Assembly (NCBI RefSeq): GCF_001514285.1 | Contig: NZ_KQ949042.1 | Coordinates: 38,177-102,176, forward strand | DNA from: Streptomyces sp. DSM 15324 | GTDB lineage: Bacteria; Actinomycetota; Actinomycetes; Streptomycetales; Streptomycetaceae | DNA: 64,000 nt | Reading direction: 5' to 3' | In this document: positions 26,482 through 35,389 of the stretch, piece after piece | Layout: every line of letters starts with the position of its first letter | Numbering within the stretch: position 1 is the first letter of the stretch | Position numbers and translations under genes: made by a program | The notes under the pieces: model-generated | What the model was told of the DNA's origin: nothing | The model's input: the letters and a program-made list of their open reading frames with translations, nothing else | Database searches by the model: none

Positions 26482-27918
26482 TCAGGAGACGCCCAGCTCC
26501 TTGGCGTTGGCCTTGAGGTCCTCGATGCCACCGCAGAGGAAGAACGCCTGCTCCGGGAAGTGGTCGTACTCACCGTCGATGATCGCGTTGAACGCGGTGA
26601 TCGACTCGTCCAGCGGCACGTCCGACCCGTCGACGCCGGTGAACTGCTTGGCGACGTGGGTGTTCTGGGACAGGAAGCGCTCCACACGACGGGCGCGGTG
26701 GACGGTGAGCTTGTCCTCCTCGCCGAGCTCGTCGATGCCGAGGATCGCGATGATGTCCTGGAGGTCCTTGTACTTCTGCAGGACCGTCTTGACACGCATC
26801 GCCGTGGCGTAGTGGTCCGCCGCGATGTAGCGGGGGTCCAGGATCCGGGACGTGGAGTCCAGCGGGTCCACGGCCGGGTAGATGCCCTTCTCCGAGATCG
26901 GACGGGACAGCACCGTCGTCGCGTCGAGGTGGGCGAAGGTGGTGGCCGGGGCCGGGTCGGTCAGGTCGTCCGCGGGGACGTAGATCGCCTGCATCGAGGT
27001 GATCGAGTGACCGCGGGTCGAGGTGATGCGCTCCTGGAGGAGACCCATCTCGTCGGCCAGGTTCGGCTGGTAGCCCACCGCGGAGGGCATACGGCCGAGC
27101 AGGGTCGACACCTCGGAACCGGCCTGCGTGAAGCGGAAGATGTTGTCGATGAAGAACAGCACGTCCTGCTTCTGCACATCGCGGAAGTACTCCGCCATGG
27201 TCAGACCCGCGAGGGCCACGCGCAGACGGGTGCCCGGGGGCTCGTCCATCTGGCCGAAGACCAGCGCGGTCTTGTCGATGACGCCCGAGTCGGCCATCTC
27301 CTCGATGAGGTCGTTGCCCTCACGGGTGCGCTCACCGACACCGGCGAACACGGAGACACCGTCGTGGTTGTTGGCGACGCGGTAGATCATCTCCTGGATG
27401 AGCACCGTCTTGCCGACGCCGGCACCACCGAACAGACCGATCTTTCCACCCTTGACGTACGGGGTGAGAAGGTCGATGACCTTGACGCCGGTCTCGAACA
27501 TCTCGGTCTTCGACTCGAGCTCGTCGAAGTTCGGGGCCTTGCGGTGGATGGACCAGCGCTCGCCCTCGTACTTCTCGTCGACGTTCAGCACCTCACCGAG
27601 GGTGTTGAACACCTTGCCCTTGGTGAAGTCGCCGACCGGGACGGTGATGCCCGTGCCCGTGTCGGTGACGGCGGCCTGGCGGACCAGACCGTCGGTGGGC
27701 TGCATCGAGATCGTGCGGACCAGGCCGTCACCCAGGTGCTGGGCGACCTCGAGGGTCAGCGTCTTCTTCTCGCCCTCGTTCGCCGGGTCGGCGACCTCGA
27801 CGTGAAGGGCGTTGTAGATCTCCGGCATGGCGTCGACGGGGAATTCCACGTCGACGACCGGGCCGATGACCCGGGCGACGCGGCCCGTGGCAACGGCCGT
27901 CTCAACTGTCGTCGTCAT
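26482..27918 (-). CDS. atpD: F1F0 ATP synthase beta subunit
   Basis: A 478-residue catalytic subunit with the P-loop GGAGVGKT, the catalytic GERTREG Glu/Arg region, the DELSEEDK-like DELGEEDKLTV segment and VEWFPxD-type C-terminal conservation. Length is normal for actinobacteria. It holds the catalytic nucleotide sites of F1 in the cytoplasm. Its ATG overlaps the atpG stop by one base (TAATG), which couples translation and stoichiometry. Confidence 0.98.
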   Translation of the reverse strand: MTTTVETAVATGRVARVIGPVVDVEFPVDAMPEIYNALHVEVADPANEGEKKTLTLEVAQHLGDGLVRTISMQPTDGLVRQAAVTDTGTGITVPVGDFTKGKVFNTLGEVLNVDEKYEGERWSIHRKAPNFDELESKTEMFETGVKVIDLLTPYVKGGKIGLFGGAGVGKTVLIQEMIYRVANNHDGVSVFAGVGERTREGNDLIEEMADSGVIDKTALVFGQMDEPPGTRLRVALAGLTMAEYFRDVQKQDVLFFIDNIFRFTQAGSEVSTLLGRMPSAVGYQPNLADEMGLLQERITSTRGHSITSMQAIYVPADDLTDPAPATTFAHLDATTVLSRPISEKGIYPAVDPLDSTSRILDPRYIAADHYATAMRVKTVLQKYKDLQDIIAILGIDELGEEDKLTVHRARRVERFLSQNTHVAKQFTGVDGSDVPLDESITAFNAIIDGEYDHFPEQAFFLCGGIEDLKANAKELGVS

Positions 27919-28859
27919 TACCTGTCACTCCCCGCGGTCGCGTCGGCCAGGGCTGCGGAGCCACCGACGATCTCGCTGATTTCCTGGGTGATTTCGGCCT
28001 GGCGGGCCGCGTTGGCAAGGCGGGAGAGCGTCTCGATGAGCTCTCCTGCGTTGTCGGTCGCCGACTTCATCGCGCGCCGCGTGGCGGCGTGCTTCGAGGC
28101 TGCCGACTGGAGGAGAGCGTTGTAGACGCGGCTCTCCACGTAGCGCGGCAGAAGGGCGTCGAGGACGTCCTCCGCCGAGGGCTCGAAGTCGTAGAGCGGA
28201 AGGATCTCGCCCTGCGGCTTCCCCGCGGCGGCAGCCGCTGATGTCTCAGGCTTGGCGACCTCGTCGAGGCTGAGCGGCAGCAGACGGTCGTCCAGCGCCG
28301 TCTGCGTCATCATCGACACGAACTCGGTGAACACGATGTGGATCTCGTCCACACCGCCGTCCGCCGTGTCCTTCTCGATGGCCTCGATGAGGGGGGCCGC
28401 GACCGTCTTGGCGTCCGCGTACGTCGGCTCGTCCGTGAAACCCGACCACGACGCCGCGACCTTGCGCTCGCGGAAGTTGTAGTGCGCGAGACCACGCCGG
28501 CCGACGATGTACGTGTCGACCTGCTTGCCCTCGGCCTCGAGGCGCGCCGTCAGCTGCTCCGCGGCCTTGATGGCGTTGGAGTTGAAGGCGCCGGCGAGAC
28601 CACGGTCGCTCGTCAGGAGCAGCACCGCGGACCGCACGACCGTCTCGGCCTGCGTGGTGAGCGGGTGCTTCGTGTTCGAGCCGGTGCCCACCGCCGTGAC
28701 CGCGCGGGTGAGCTCGGTCGCGTACGGCGTGGAGGCCGCCACCTTGCGCTGCGCCTTGACGACGCGCGAGGCGGCGATCATCTCCATCGCCTTGGTGATC
28801 TTCTTGGTCGCGGTGACGGATCGGATGCGACGCTTGTAGACCCGGAGCTGAGCTCCCAT
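27918..28859 (-). CDS. atpG: F1F0 ATP synthase gamma subunit
   Basis: A 313-residue gamma subunit: the N-terminal helix (MGAQLRVYKRRIRSVTATKKITKAMEMIA), the Rossmann-like middle (LLLTSDRGLAGAFNSN) and the C-terminal helix (MKSATDNAGELIETLSRLANAARQAEITQEISEIV in sections) are all present. A Glu/Ala-rich insert near residues 205-215 is typical of high-GC Gram-positives. It forms the rotating shaft between the c-ring and beta subunits. Confidence 0.97.
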   Translation of the reverse strand: MGAQLRVYKRRIRSVTATKKITKAMEMIAASRVVKAQRKVAASTPYATELTRAVTAVGTGSNTKHPLTTQAETVVRSAVLLLTSDRGLAGAFNSNAIKAAEQLTARLEAEGKQVDTYIVGRRGLAHYNFRERKVAASWSGFTDEPTYADAKTVAAPLIEAIEKDTADGGVDEIHIVFTEFVSMMTQTALDDRLLPLSLDEVAKPETSAAAAAGKPQGEILPLYDFEPSAEDVLDALLPRYVESRVYNALLQSAASKHAATRRAMKSATDNAGELIETLSRLANAARQAEITQEISEIVGGSAALADATAGSDR

Positions 28860-28880
28860 GAGTCAGGTCCCTTCCTTACG

Positions 28881-30470
28881 TCACTTGGCGGCGGCCGGGG
28901 CGTCCTCGCCGAGAAGCTTGCCGTCCGAGGTCTCGAACTGCTTCTTGAAGTCGGCGATGGCGTCGGCGACCGCGGTGAGGGTGTCGTCCGACATCTTGGC
29001 GCCCTCCTTGATGGAGGTCATGAGGCCCTGCTCCTGACGGTGCAGGTACTCCAGCAGCTCCTTCTCGAAGCGGCGGATGTCGGCGACCGGGACGTCGTCC
29101 ATCTTGCCGGTGGTACCGGCCCACACGGAGACGACCTGGTCCTCGGTCGGCATGGGCTGGTACTGAGGCTGCTTGAGCAACTCGACCAGGCGCTGACCGC
29201 GCTCCAGCTGCGCCTTCGACGCGGCGTCCAGGTCGGAACCGAAGGCGGCGAACGCCTCCAGCTCGCGGTACTGGGCGAGGTCGAGGCGGAGACGGCCGGA
29301 GACCTGGCGCATCGCCTTGTGCTGCGCGGAACCACCGACTCGGGAGACGGAGATACCGACGTTCAGCGCGGGGCGCTGACCGGCGTTGAACAGGTCCGAC
29401 TCCAGGAAGCACTGGCCGTCGGTGATGGAGATGACGTTGGTCGGGATGAACGCCGAGACGTCGTTGGCCTTGGTCTCGACGATCGGCAGACCGGTCATCG
29501 AGCCCTTGCCCAGCTCGTCGGAGAGCTTCGCGCAGCGCTCCAGCAGACGGGAGTGCAGGTAGAAGACGTCGCCCGGGTAGGCCTCGCGGCCCGGCGGGCG
29601 GCGCAGCAGCAGCGACACGGCGCGGTAGGCGTCGGCCTGCTTCGACAGGTCGTCGAAGATGATCAGGACGTGCTTGCCCTCGTACATCCAGTGCTGGCCG
29701 ATGGCCGAGCCGGTGTAGGGCGCCAGGTACTTGAAGCCGGCCGGGTCGGACGCCGGGGCGGCGACGATGGTCGTGTACTCCAGCGCGCCGGCCTCCTGGA
29801 GGGCGCCACGCACGGAGGCGATGGTCGAGCCCTTCTGGCCGATGGCGACGTAGACGCAGCGGACCTGCTTGTTCACGTCACCGGAGCGCCAGTTGTCGCG
29901 CTGGTTGATGATCGTGTCGACGGCCAGGGCGGTCTTGCCGGTCTGGCGGTCACCGATGATCAGCTGGCGCTGGCCACGGCCGATCGGGGTCATCGCGTCG
30001 ACGGCCTTGTAGCCGGTCTCCATCGGCTCGTGCACCGACTTACGGGCCATGACGCCGGGAGCCTGAAGCTCCAGGGCGCGGCGGCCGGACGTCTCGATCT
30101 CGCCGAGGCCGTCGATCGGGTTGCCGAGCGGGTCGACGACGCGGCCGAGGTAGCCCTCGCCCACCGCGACGGAGAGGACCTCGCCGGTACGGGTGACCGG
30201 CTGCCCCTCCTCGATGCCGCTGAACTCGCCGAGGACGACGGCACCGATCTCGCGCTCTTCGAGGTTGAGCGCGAGGCCGAGGGTGCCGTCCTCGAACTTC
30301 AGCAGTTCGTTGGCCATGGCCGAGGGGAGACCCTCGACCTTCGCGATGCCGTCGCCGGCAAGGGTGACCGTACCGACCTCCTCGCGCGAGGCCGCGTCCG
30401 GCTTGTACGACTGGACGAAGTTCTCCAGCGCGTCCCGGATCTCCTCCGGCCGGATCGTGAGCTCCGCCAT
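28881..30470 (-). CDS. atpA: F1F0 ATP synthase alpha subunit
   Basis: A 529-residue non-catalytic alpha subunit. It shows MAELTIRPEEIRDAL at the start, the P-loop GDRQTGKTA, and the VGISVSRVGGSAQ region with the conserved Arg. ATG 30470 is the family start; the open frame upstream is not conserved. A 146-base gap to atpH, with a possible G-run/C-run pairing (about 30514-30544), precedes it. Confidence 0.98.
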   Translation of the reverse strand: MAELTIRPEEIRDALENFVQSYKPDAASREEVGTVTLAGDGIAKVEGLPSAMANELLKFEDGTLGLALNLEEREIGAVVLGEFSGIEEGQPVTRTGEVLSVAVGEGYLGRVVDPLGNPIDGLGEIETSGRRALELQAPGVMARKSVHEPMETGYKAVDAMTPIGRGQRQLIIGDRQTGKTALAVDTIINQRDNWRSGDVNKQVRCVYVAIGQKGSTIASVRGALQEAGALEYTTIVAAPASDPAGFKYLAPYTGSAIGQHWMYEGKHVLIIFDDLSKQADAYRAVSLLLRRPPGREAYPGDVFYLHSRLLERCAKLSDELGKGSMTGLPIVETKANDVSAFIPTNVISITDGQCFLESDLFNAGQRPALNVGISVSRVGGSAQHKAMRQVSGRLRLDLAQYRELEAFAAFGSDLDAASKAQLERGQRLVELLKQPQYQPMPTEDQVVSVWAGTTGKMDDVPVADIRRFEKELLEYLHRQEQGLMTSIKEGAKMSDDTLTAVADAIADFKKQFETSDGKLLGEDAPAAAK

Positions 30471-30616
30471 CTGGGTTCCCTGCTCTCCTTGTTGGGCCCG
30501 AAGTTTCACTTTGGGGGGATGCCTAAACTCCCGGACTCCCCCCTGAAAGAGGTGAATCCTCTGCACGGCCCAACCCGGGCCGCTTGCGTACGTACTGCTG
30601 CGTTGTTGCGTTGCTG

Positions 30617-31432
30617 CTAGCTCGCCAGGCGGCGGGCGGCTTCATCGATACGGTCCGCGAGGGAGCCGTTGATGACCTCGTCGCCGACCTGCACCCGGAT
30701 GCCGCCGAGGACCGCGGGGTCCACGTCGATGTTGAGGTGCATCTGGTGGCCGTACAGCTTGGCCAGGGCGGCGCCCAGGCGTCGCTTCTGTGTGTCGCTC
30801 AGCGGCACCGCCGAGGTGACGACGGCGACCAGACGCTCCCGGCGCTCGGCGGCGAGCTTGGACAGGGACTCGAGTCCCGCTTCCAGGCTACGTCCCCGCG
30901 GGGCGGTCACCAGGCGCGTCACCAGACGAACGGTGGCCGCGTCCGCACGGCTGCCGAGCAGGCTGCGCAGCAGCTCGCCCTTGGCCGCGGCGGTGGCCTT
31001 CCGGTCGGTCAGTGCGGCGCGCAGCTCGGTGTTGGAGGAGACGATCCGCCCGAAGCGGAACAGCTCGTCCTCGACGTCGTCGAGCGCGCCGGCCTTCTGC
31101 GCGGCGGTGAGGTCGGCGATGTTCGCCAGCTCCTCCAGCGCGTCCACCAGGTCGCGGGACTGCGACCAGCGGGACCGCACCAGGCCGGAGACCAGGTCGG
31201 CGGTGGTGCCGCTGACCTGGGAGCCGAGCAGGCGCTGGGCCAGCTCGGCCTTGGCCTCACCGGCCTGCGCCGGGTCGGTGAGGACCCGACGCAGCGACAC
31301 CTCGCGGTCGAGCAGCGCGGTGACGGCGGCCAGTTCGTCGGCGAGCCGCGCCGCGTCCACAGACGTGGAGTCCGTCAGCGCGTCGAGACGCTCACGTGCG
31401 GCTGCCAGGGCCTCGCGGCTCGCTCCGTTCAT
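30617..31432 (-). CDS. atpH: F1F0 ATP synthase delta subunit
   Basis: A 271-residue delta subunit, longer than the ~180 residues of proteobacteria but normal for actinobacteria. An N-terminal helical extension (REALAAARERLDALTDS) precedes the OSCP-like bundle, and the C-terminal strands contain MHLNIDVDPAVLGGIRVQVGDEVINGSL. It connects the peripheral stalk (b subunits) to the top of F1. Its ATG overlaps the end of atpF by four bases. Confidence 0.95.
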   Translation of the reverse strand: MNGASREALAAARERLDALTDSTSVDAARLADELAAVTALLDREVSLRRVLTDPAQAGEAKAELAQRLLGSQVSGTTADLVSGLVRSRWSQSRDLVDALEELANIADLTAAQKAGALDDVEDELFRFGRIVSSNTELRAALTDRKATAAAKGELLRSLLGSRADAATVRLVTRLVTAPRGRSLEAGLESLSKLAAERRERLVAVVTSAVPLSDTQKRRLGAALAKLYGHQMHLNIDVDPAVLGGIRVQVGDEVINGSLADRIDEAARRLAS

Positions 31433-31980
31433 CGCGACGCCTCGGCCTTCTCCTCGAGTTCGTCGAGGAAGCGGTCGATGACGCGGCTCTGGCGGGCGTG
31501 GTCCTCGAGGGACTCGCCGACGAGCTTGCCGGCCAGGTCGGTGGCGAGCTTGCCGACGTCCTGACGCAGCGCGGACGCGGCGGCCTTGCGGTCGGCCTCG
31601 ATCTGGGCGTGACCGGCGGCGACGATCTCCTCACGCTGCCGCTGGCCTTCCGCGCGCATCTCGGCGATGAGCGTGGCGCCCTGCTCCTGAGCCTCCTGGC
31701 GCAGGCGCGCGGCCTCGTGGCGGGCCTCGGCGAGCTGAGCCTTGTACTGCTCGAGCACGCTCTGTGCCTCGGTCCGCGCCGCCTCGGCCTCTTCGATCCC
31801 GCCCTCGATGGCGTCGCGCCGCTCTTCCAGAACCTTGTTGATGTTCGGAAGGAGCTTCTTGCCCAGGACGAAGAACACGATCGCGAAGGCGATCAGACCG
31901 ATGACGAGCTCGGGGATCTCCGGGATCAGAGGATTCTGGGCCTCCTCCTCAGCCGCGATTTGCAGCAAGGGCGAGATCAC
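31429..31980 (-). CDS. atpF: F1F0 ATP synthase b subunit
   Basis: A 183-residue b subunit with one N-terminal membrane helix (ELVIGLIAFAIVFFVLG, about residues 22-40) and a long charged coiled coil that forms the peripheral stalk. The GTG at 31980 gives the VISPLLQIAAEEEAQNPLIP start seen in streptomycetes. atpH overlaps its end. The AGGAAC ribosome site is eight bases before the GTG. Confidence 0.95.
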   Translation of the reverse strand: MISPLLQIAAEEEAQNPLIPEIPELVIGLIAFAIVFFVLGKKLLPNINKVLEERRDAIEGGIEEAEAARTEAQSVLEQYKAQLAEARHEAARLRQEAQEQGATLIAEMRAEGQRQREEIVAAGHAQIEADRKAAASALRQDVGKLATDLAGKLVGESLEDHARQSRVIDRFLDELEEKAEASR

Positions 31981-32020
31981 ATCAGTTCCTTCCGTGGAAT
32001 TCTGTCGTCGGCCGAGCCCG

Positions 32021-32266
32021 TCAGGCAGACGGGTAGACGAAGCCCATGACCAGGCCGATGAGGGCGAGCGCCTCACAGAGCACGAAGCCCAGGATCTGGT
32101 TCTGGCGGATCAGGCCGGCGGCCTCGGGCTGGCGGGCCAGCGCCTGGGTGCCGTTACCGAAGATGATGCCAACGCCGACGCCGGGGCCGATGGCCGCGAG
32201 ACCGTAGCCGATGGCAGCGAGGTTGCCCTTGATTTCGACTGCGGCGAGGGTGTCGAGAGCGGACAT
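32021..32266 (-). CDS. atpE: F1F0 ATP synthase c subunit
   Basis: An 81-residue hairpin of two membrane helices with the polar loop ARQPEAAGLIRQNQ. The proton-carrying carboxylate is Glu65 in FVLCEALALIG, and no Na+-binding ligand set is evident, so the rotor is proton-driven. Preceded by a hairpin at 32294-32314 and an AAGGAAG site, consistent with high translation for a ring subunit. Confidence 0.97.
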   Translation of the reverse strand: MSALDTLAAVEIKGNLAAIGYGLAAIGPGVGVGIIFGNGTQALARQPEAAGLIRQNQILGFVLCEALALIGLVMGFVYPSA

Positions 32267-32293
32267 GCCGTATCTTCCTTCTCTTTACACAGG

Positions 32294-32314
32294 CCGGTGG
32301 GGGTTGGCCACCGG
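32294..32314 (-). promoter_or_regulatory. Hairpin in the atpB-atpE gap
   Basis: A perfect 7-base inverted repeat (CCGGTGG with CCACCGG, 7-base loop) lies 27 bases before the atpE start. Intercistronic structure here is a plausible means of raising c-subunit output relative to its neighbours. Confidence 0.45.
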
Positions 32315-32349
32315 AAGTTCAGGGGGTGTTTCGGGGGTGGATCAGGTGC

Positions 32350-33159
32350 TCAGTGGTGCTCGGCGAGCGCGCCCTGGATGTAGCTGCAGGACAGGAGGAT
32401 GAAGACGTAGGCCTGGAGGGCCTGGATGAACAGCTCGAAGACCGTCATCACCAGAACCATCAGGAACGAGACCGCGGAGTAGGCGATGCCGATGCCGTTG
32501 AGCAGGTACCAGGTTCCGATGGTGAAGATCAGGATCAGCACGTGCCCGGCGAACATGTTGGCGAAGAGCCGGACGGCGTGCGTGAAGGGCCGGATGAACA
32601 CGTTCGACAGGAACTCGAAGAACATGACCATCGGGAACACCGGGCCGAGCGACGGGTCGTAGCCGGTGATGTTCTTCCAGCCGCCGATGAAGCCGTGGCG
32701 CTTGAACGTCAGGCTCATCCACAGGATGTAGACGATGGCGGCGAGACCGGCCGGGAAGGCGATGACCGCGGTGGCCGGGAACTGGGCGACCGGGATGATC
32801 GACCAGAGGTTCATGATCCAGATGAAGAAGAACAGCGAGAACATGAGGGGGACGTACTTCTCGCCCTCGCGCTTGCCGATCGTCTCGTAGACGACCCCGC
32901 GGCGGACGAAGTCGTAGCCGGCCTCGCCGATCATCTGCAGCTTGTTGGGGACCAGCTTCGGCTTGTTGAAAGCGGCCCAGAAGAACCCGATGACGAGGAC
33001 GGTGCTGACGAGGGACAGCAGCATCGGCTTGTTGAACTCGACGCCGCCGACGGTGAAGATCGGCTCGAACAGGAACGAGTGCAGGCCGGGGGTCGGGAAT
33101 CCGCACCCGTCGAAGATATGACAGTCGGTCTCGAAGGCGAGCGTCTTGGCGTTACTCAC
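32350..33159 (-). CDS. atpB: F1F0 ATP synthase a subunit
   Basis: A 269-residue proton-channel subunit with five to six membrane helices. The essential Arg is in RPFTHAVRLFANMFAGH, and the C-terminal half has FELFIQALQAYVFILLSCSYI. GTG 33159 is chosen because a strong AAGGAG site lies six bases upstream and the protein then opens SNAKTLAFETDCHIF, as in relatives. In-frame ATG and TTG codons lie further upstream. Confidence 0.95.
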   Translation of the reverse strand: MSNAKTLAFETDCHIFDGCGFPTPGLHSFLFEPIFTVGGVEFNKPMLLSLVSTVLVIGFFWAAFNKPKLVPNKLQMIGEAGYDFVRRGVVYETIGKREGEKYVPLMFSLFFFIWIMNLWSIIPVAQFPATAVIAFPAGLAAIVYILWMSLTFKRHGFIGGWKNITGYDPSLGPVFPMVMFFEFLSNVFIRPFTHAVRLFANMFAGHVLILIFTIGTWYLLNGIGIAYSAVSFLMVLVMTVFELFIQALQAYVFILLSCSYIQGALAEHH

Positions 33160-33381
33160 CGCGAGCTCCTTCAGCATGGCGCATGGGTACGGCAACCTCG
33201 ATGTGTCGGCGCGGCCTGCGACCGCGGGACGGCACTGGACTGGACTTGCGGATGTGGGGGCGGCGACTGGGCTCCGAGCCGTGAGTGGTCAGAGGCACGG
33301 CTGCCGCCCGCGCCAGCTCTGCCGCAGTTGTGGCGAGACCTTAGCAAAAGGGCGGAAGTCCCTTTACACCGGCCCTACAGA

Positions 33382-33795
33382 TCACGATGTCGTCCGGGCG
33401 GGTTCCGGCTCGACGTAGGGGATCTTGGCCTTCATGTGCGAGAGCACTTGTGCGGCGATCCACACCAGGGTGGCCGCGAGCAGTGTGAAGGCGAAGCACC
33501 TGGGGTTGAAGACCGAGGTCCCCTTGAACGTGATCAGCACGACCATCAGCAGCAGGATCTGTGTCGTGTAGAGCAACAGGCCCATCGACTGGAACAGATG
33601 CGGGTACTGGCGCGCGGTGCGCAGCAGCACCACCAGCCCGCTGCCCATGAACAGCAGGACGAGCGCCGCGCCCAGGACGGCGCCGAGCGCACCCTTGCCA
33701 CCGGCAACGGCGGCACTCACCGCGGCTCCCGCCACACCCGCGACGGCGGTGGGCAAGGCGCAGTGCAGGAGCGTTCGTACGTCGTTGGACTGCAT
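33382..33795 (-). CDS. atpI: ATP synthase I-like membrane protein
   Basis: A 137-residue protein with four membrane helices (about residues 13-30, 36-57, 70-88 and 95-116) and a short basic C-terminus. This is the pattern of the operon's first gene AtpI, thought to help c-ring assembly or Mg2+ supply. It is 222 bases before atpB and first in the atp operon. Confidence 0.85.
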   Translation of the reverse strand: MQSNDVRTLLHCALPTAVAGVAGAAVSAAVAGGKGALGAVLGAALVLLFMGSGLVVLLRTARQYPHLFQSMGLLLYTTQILLLMVVLITFKGTSVFNPRCFAFTLLAATLVWIAAQVLSHMKAKIPYVEPEPARTTS

Positions 33796-34105
33796 GGCGG
33801 CAACTCCGCAATCAAGGGGGGCAGGGTGTCGTCATGGACGAGCGTAGCCCCGGCGGAGGGGCGCGGGTTCTCACGCCCCCTCGCACCAACGGACCGTCTC
33901 GCACTCCGTCCCGTTGGCTCCATCCGGGGGTTCTCGTGAACCGTATCACAAACTATTTGATGAGGTCTTTACCTAGGTCGGGTGCTTGCCGTCACACATG
34001 AGAGTGACCGTGCGCGTCTGCGCAAAAACCGAGGCGAGTTGTCTGGTAAGGGTCCTTTGCCCGCCCCGTATTCCCCCACGACTTGGCAATGCTCTAGTCA
34101 GATTC
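33796..34105 (-). promoter_or_regulatory. 310-base region: atp operon promoter and right border of the antibiotic cluster
   Basis: No gene is visible. An AT-richer stretch (about 33935-33980) upstream of atpI is the best place for the atp operon promoter, but I cannot assign -35/-10 boxes with certainty. The interval also marks the junction between the conserved core (atp) and the biosynthetic cluster, whose last gene ends at 34106. I see no strong terminator hairpin between them, so read-through from the cluster into atp is possible. Confidence 0.45.
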
Positions 34106-35389
34106 TTACCTTGGCCGCCCGCCGGACCCGTCGGATTCTTGCCCCTCGTCGAACTTCTGTCGCATGTAGGACAGGTCCCGCAGCAGATCCGCCGACGTGG
34201 ACCGACGACTGCACAGCCGACGGGGTGCGGTGATCGGCAGGCCGCCCGTCGACTCCCAGCGCAGCCGCCCGTCGGCGTCGAGATAGCTGCGGGTCCGGCC
34301 CCTGTTGTCCGGGTGCAGACAGTACGGAATGTCCAGATACCCCTTGCGGAACGCCAGCAGCAGGGCGCTGTCCACGTCCGGATGGAGGTGGAGCACCGCG
34401 TCGACGAGCGCCCGCGCCTCCTCGTAGGTCGCGGAGTCGGCCCCGGCGTCGACCGGGGCTCGTGACACCCGGCGGGCCGCCCGGGCGGCGTACTCCAGGG
34501 CGCGGACGTTCTCCTCGACCGTCGGGATGCGACGTGACTCCGCGGCGGTCTTGACGATCAGCCGCTGCGCGCCGCCCGTGACGGCAAGGTCGACGGCCTG
34601 GTCCAGCAGCCGGAAGGCGCCGTCCTGCGTCTGCGGGTACAGCCCCATGTACGCGTACACCACGATGTGCCAGTCGATGTCCGGCAGCAGTTGCCGGCAC
34701 AGCCGGTGCAGCGCCGCGACGGCCTCCCGGTCCTGCCCCGGGTGGGTCTGCTGGGCGTAGCTGACGGAGACGCTGCGGATGCCGTGGCGGACGAAGAACA
34801 GCGCCTCCAGCAAGCTGACGGCCACCAGTTGGCTGGGCGGGCAGAGCTGCCCCAGCATGCAGCCGCCGAAGGTCTCCAGGTGCGGCTCCGCTCCGGTGCC
34901 GGCGGCCTGGGCCAGCACCTCGCAGGCGCGGGCCCAGTTGCGGACGGATTCGGCCAGGGGGGTGCGGCCGTAGGGCAGGCAGTAGGACACCGGCCCGCCC
35001 TCGGTGGCGCTCAGTCCTGCGGCGAGCAGGGCGCGGAAGATGGCCGCGGGATCGGCCGAGCCGTGGCGCACCTGGACCGGGAAGCCGGGGCCGTGAATCC
35101 CCGTCAGCACCTGCTCCGTGGTGGTGAGGGGATGGGTTACCACCGGGTAGCCGTTGAGGGCGACCCCGTCGCGCAGGGCCCCCTCGACGGCGGCGAGGTG
35201 GCCGACCCGGGTGTGGGCGTCGACGGTGATGGTCCCCACCGTGCGGGCGGCGGCCCCACGGGTCGCCAGCAGGCCGGCCCGCATGGCGGCGGGGTCGGAG
35301 AAGCCCATGCGCGGCTGCACGACGAGCCGGTCGGCCTCGGCGCCTGCCCGGACGCAGGCGCCGAAGTCCGCGGTCTGCCGGTCGCTCAC
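34106..35389 (-). CDS. Glutamate mutase epsilon (E) subunit-like, 3-methylaspartate-forming
   Basis: A 427-residue homologue of the large subunit of coenzyme-B12 glutamate mutase (GlmE/MutE), shorter than the ~480 residues of the clostridial enzyme. Visible family stretches are LVVQPRMGFSDPAAM, HTRVGHLAAVEGAL, NGYPVVTHPL and FGGCMLGQLCPPSQLVA. With the small subunit next door it should rearrange L-glutamate to (2S,3S)-3-methylaspartate by radical chemistry. GTG 35389 overlaps the small-subunit stop by four bases. It ends the fourteen-gene operon. Homologous pairs feed 3-methylaspartate to vicenistatin (VinI/VinH), streptolydigin and lipopeptides. Confidence 0.9.
   Translation of the reverse strand: MSDRQTADFGACVRAGAEADRLVVQPRMGFSDPAAMRAGLLATRGAAARTVGTITVDAHTRVGHLAAVEGALRDGVALNGYPVVTHPLTTTEQVLTGIHGPGFPVQVRHGSADPAAIFRALLAAGLSATEGGPVSYCLPYGRTPLAESVRNWARACEVLAQAAGTGAEPHLETFGGCMLGQLCPPSQLVAVSLLEALFFVRHGIRSVSVSYAQQTHPGQDREAVAALHRLCRQLLPDIDWHIVVYAYMGLYPQTQDGAFRLLDQAVDLAVTGGAQRLIVKTAAESRRIPTVEENVRALEYAARAARRVSRAPVDAGADSATYEEARALVDAVLHLHPDVDSALLLAFRKGYLDIPYCLHPDNRGRTRSYLDADGRLRWESTGGLPITAPRRLCSRRSTSADLLRDLSYMRQKFDEGQESDGSGGRPR

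Noticed and set aside
28338..30620. A 760-codon plus-strand frame opposite atpG and atpA
   Set aside because: It is a shadow of two unmistakable ATP synthase genes and contains no domain of its own.
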